Assembly (NCBI GenBank): GCA_003511465.1
Contig: DOID01000049.1
Span: forward strand, 3,884 to 27,447
Reading direction: 5' to 3'
Source of the DNA: Bacillota bacterium
GTDB taxonomy: Bacteria > Bacillota > UBA4882 > UBA10575
DNA length: 23,564 nucleotides
The translations under genes were made by a program, and so were the position numbers. Below the pieces are notes generated by a model. That model was not told where the DNA came from. It worked only from the letters and a program-made list of their open reading frames with translations, and did not search any database. Of the stretch, positions 23,009 through 23,564 are shown in pieces; the first letter of the stretch is position 1; every line of letters starts with the position of its first letter.

Positions 23009-23548
23009 TCAAAAACTTGGTGGGGTCGAGACCCAAAGTACTTTGGCCTTTGTCGATCCCGGATTGGATAGATAATGACTAACAATGGCTTTAAAATAGA
23101 AACTCTCATTTTTCCTTACTTTGAACACGTGATTTCCGAGATGAAGATTGACGCTACCTGCTAAGATAAAACCAAACTCTTCGCCTTCGTGGGGATCATC
23201 GGTTTTGGTAATGCCACCGGGCTCAAGGTTGAGGAGAATCGGTTCCATCCGGTTTTTCTGGGAATTGGGTACAATCCATTGGATCTGGTTTTGGAGATCC
23301 GGGTTTTCACGGACAAAAATATCATCTTTTTTAAAAACAATTTTTTCATCAATCGTTTCATTGAAAAAATCTTTAATGTTAGTGCCTAAACATTCCAAGA
23401 TGTCCAGGAGAGTAGTGATGGAAGGGGAAGTTAATTCCCTTTCTACCTGGGAGATAAAGCCTTTAGACAATTCACAACGATTAGCTAATTCTTCTTGGGT
23501 GAGCTGGTTCCTAATCCGGAGGCGCTTGATTTTATCGCCGATTTCCAT
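23009..23548 (-). CDS. XRE-family transcriptional regulator with C-terminal cupin (PuuR-like), likely regulator of the pot operon
   Basis: From ATG 23548 the protein has 179 residues: a helix-turn-helix domain (about 3-58, QLTQEELANRCELSKGFIS) and a small cupin domain (about 100-175, PHEGEEFGFILAGSV) that may bind a ligand. Such proteins commonly stand in front of potABCD in clostridia and are thought to sense polyamines. AGGA (23557-23560) is well spaced for ATG 23548, and MEIGDKI is the usual family start; ATG 23557 would add three residues. The operon promoter lies beyond the window edge, so autoregulation is inferred from gene order only. Confidence 0.9.
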   Translation of the reverse strand: MEIGDKIKRLRIRNQLTQEELANRCELSKGFISQVERELTSPSITTLLDILECLGTNIKDFFNETIDEKIVFKKDDIFVRENPDLQNQIQWIVPNSQKNRMEPILLNLEPGGITKTDDPHEGEEFGFILAGSVNLHLGNHVFKVRKNESFYFKAIVSHYLSNPGSTKAKVLWVSTPPSF

Positions 23549-23564
23549 ACCCTTCATCCTATCT

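Noticed and set aside
23023..23034. GGGTC/GACCC palindrome near the end of the regulator gene
   Set aside because: It is within the last codons of the regulator and has a two-base centre; there is no independent sign of an operator or terminator.
1..23564. CRISPR array, prophage, insertion sequence, tRNA or rRNA genes
   Set aside because: No regularly spaced direct repeats, transposase, integrase or phage-like proteins, and no cloverleaf or rRNA sequence were seen on either strand.

Overview
The window looks like the chromosome of an endospore-forming Bacillota (Firmicutes), probably clostridial or another deep branch rather than Bacillus itself. The grounds are spoIVB next to spo0A, a T-box leader before leuS, a Prp protease gene between rplU and rpmA with the matching cleavable L27 N-terminus, and promoters that match the sigma-A, sigma-F and sigma-H consensus sequences. 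No rRNA, tRNA, insertion sequence, prophage or CRISPR array is visible. Most genes are ordinary housekeeping genes packed in short operons.

Layout, + strand. 1-348: noncoding leader with a strong sigma-A-type promoter and a large nested hairpin. 349-1287: rplU-prp-rpmA, closed by a terminator. 1425-5798: obg, then proB-proA-nadD (proline and NAD synthesis). 5941-6198: a small RRM RNA-binding protein gene with hairpins behind it. 6357-7319: yqeK-rsfS. 7316-10172: promoter, leucine T-box leader, leuS and terminator. 10196-12477: spoIVB behind a predicted sigma-F promoter, then spo0A behind a predicted sigma-H promoter. 12517-19107: a tight six-gene run, steA-like, steB/mctB-like, a GT2 glycosyltransferase, an MraY-like integral membrane glycophosphotransferase, nfo (endonuclease IV) and dinG. 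A long perfect inverted repeat and a bidirectional terminator separate this run from the convergent operon.

Layout, - strand. 23548 down to 19274: an XRE-cupin regulator followed by potA-potB-potC-potD, a complete spermidine/putrescine ABC importer with overlapping reading frames.

The least ordinary parts are: (a) a repeated palindromic motif built on ACGCAAAAAG, found upstream of rplU, obg and the steA-like gene; (b) the spo0A-linked SteA/SteB/GT2/MraY-like cluster, which could be a cell-envelope assembly or cell-separation module; (c) the 21-bp-arm inverted repeat between dinG and potD; and (d) a run of eight C residues inside spo0A. All functional statements come from reading the sequence and from knowledge of the families. 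No searches were run.
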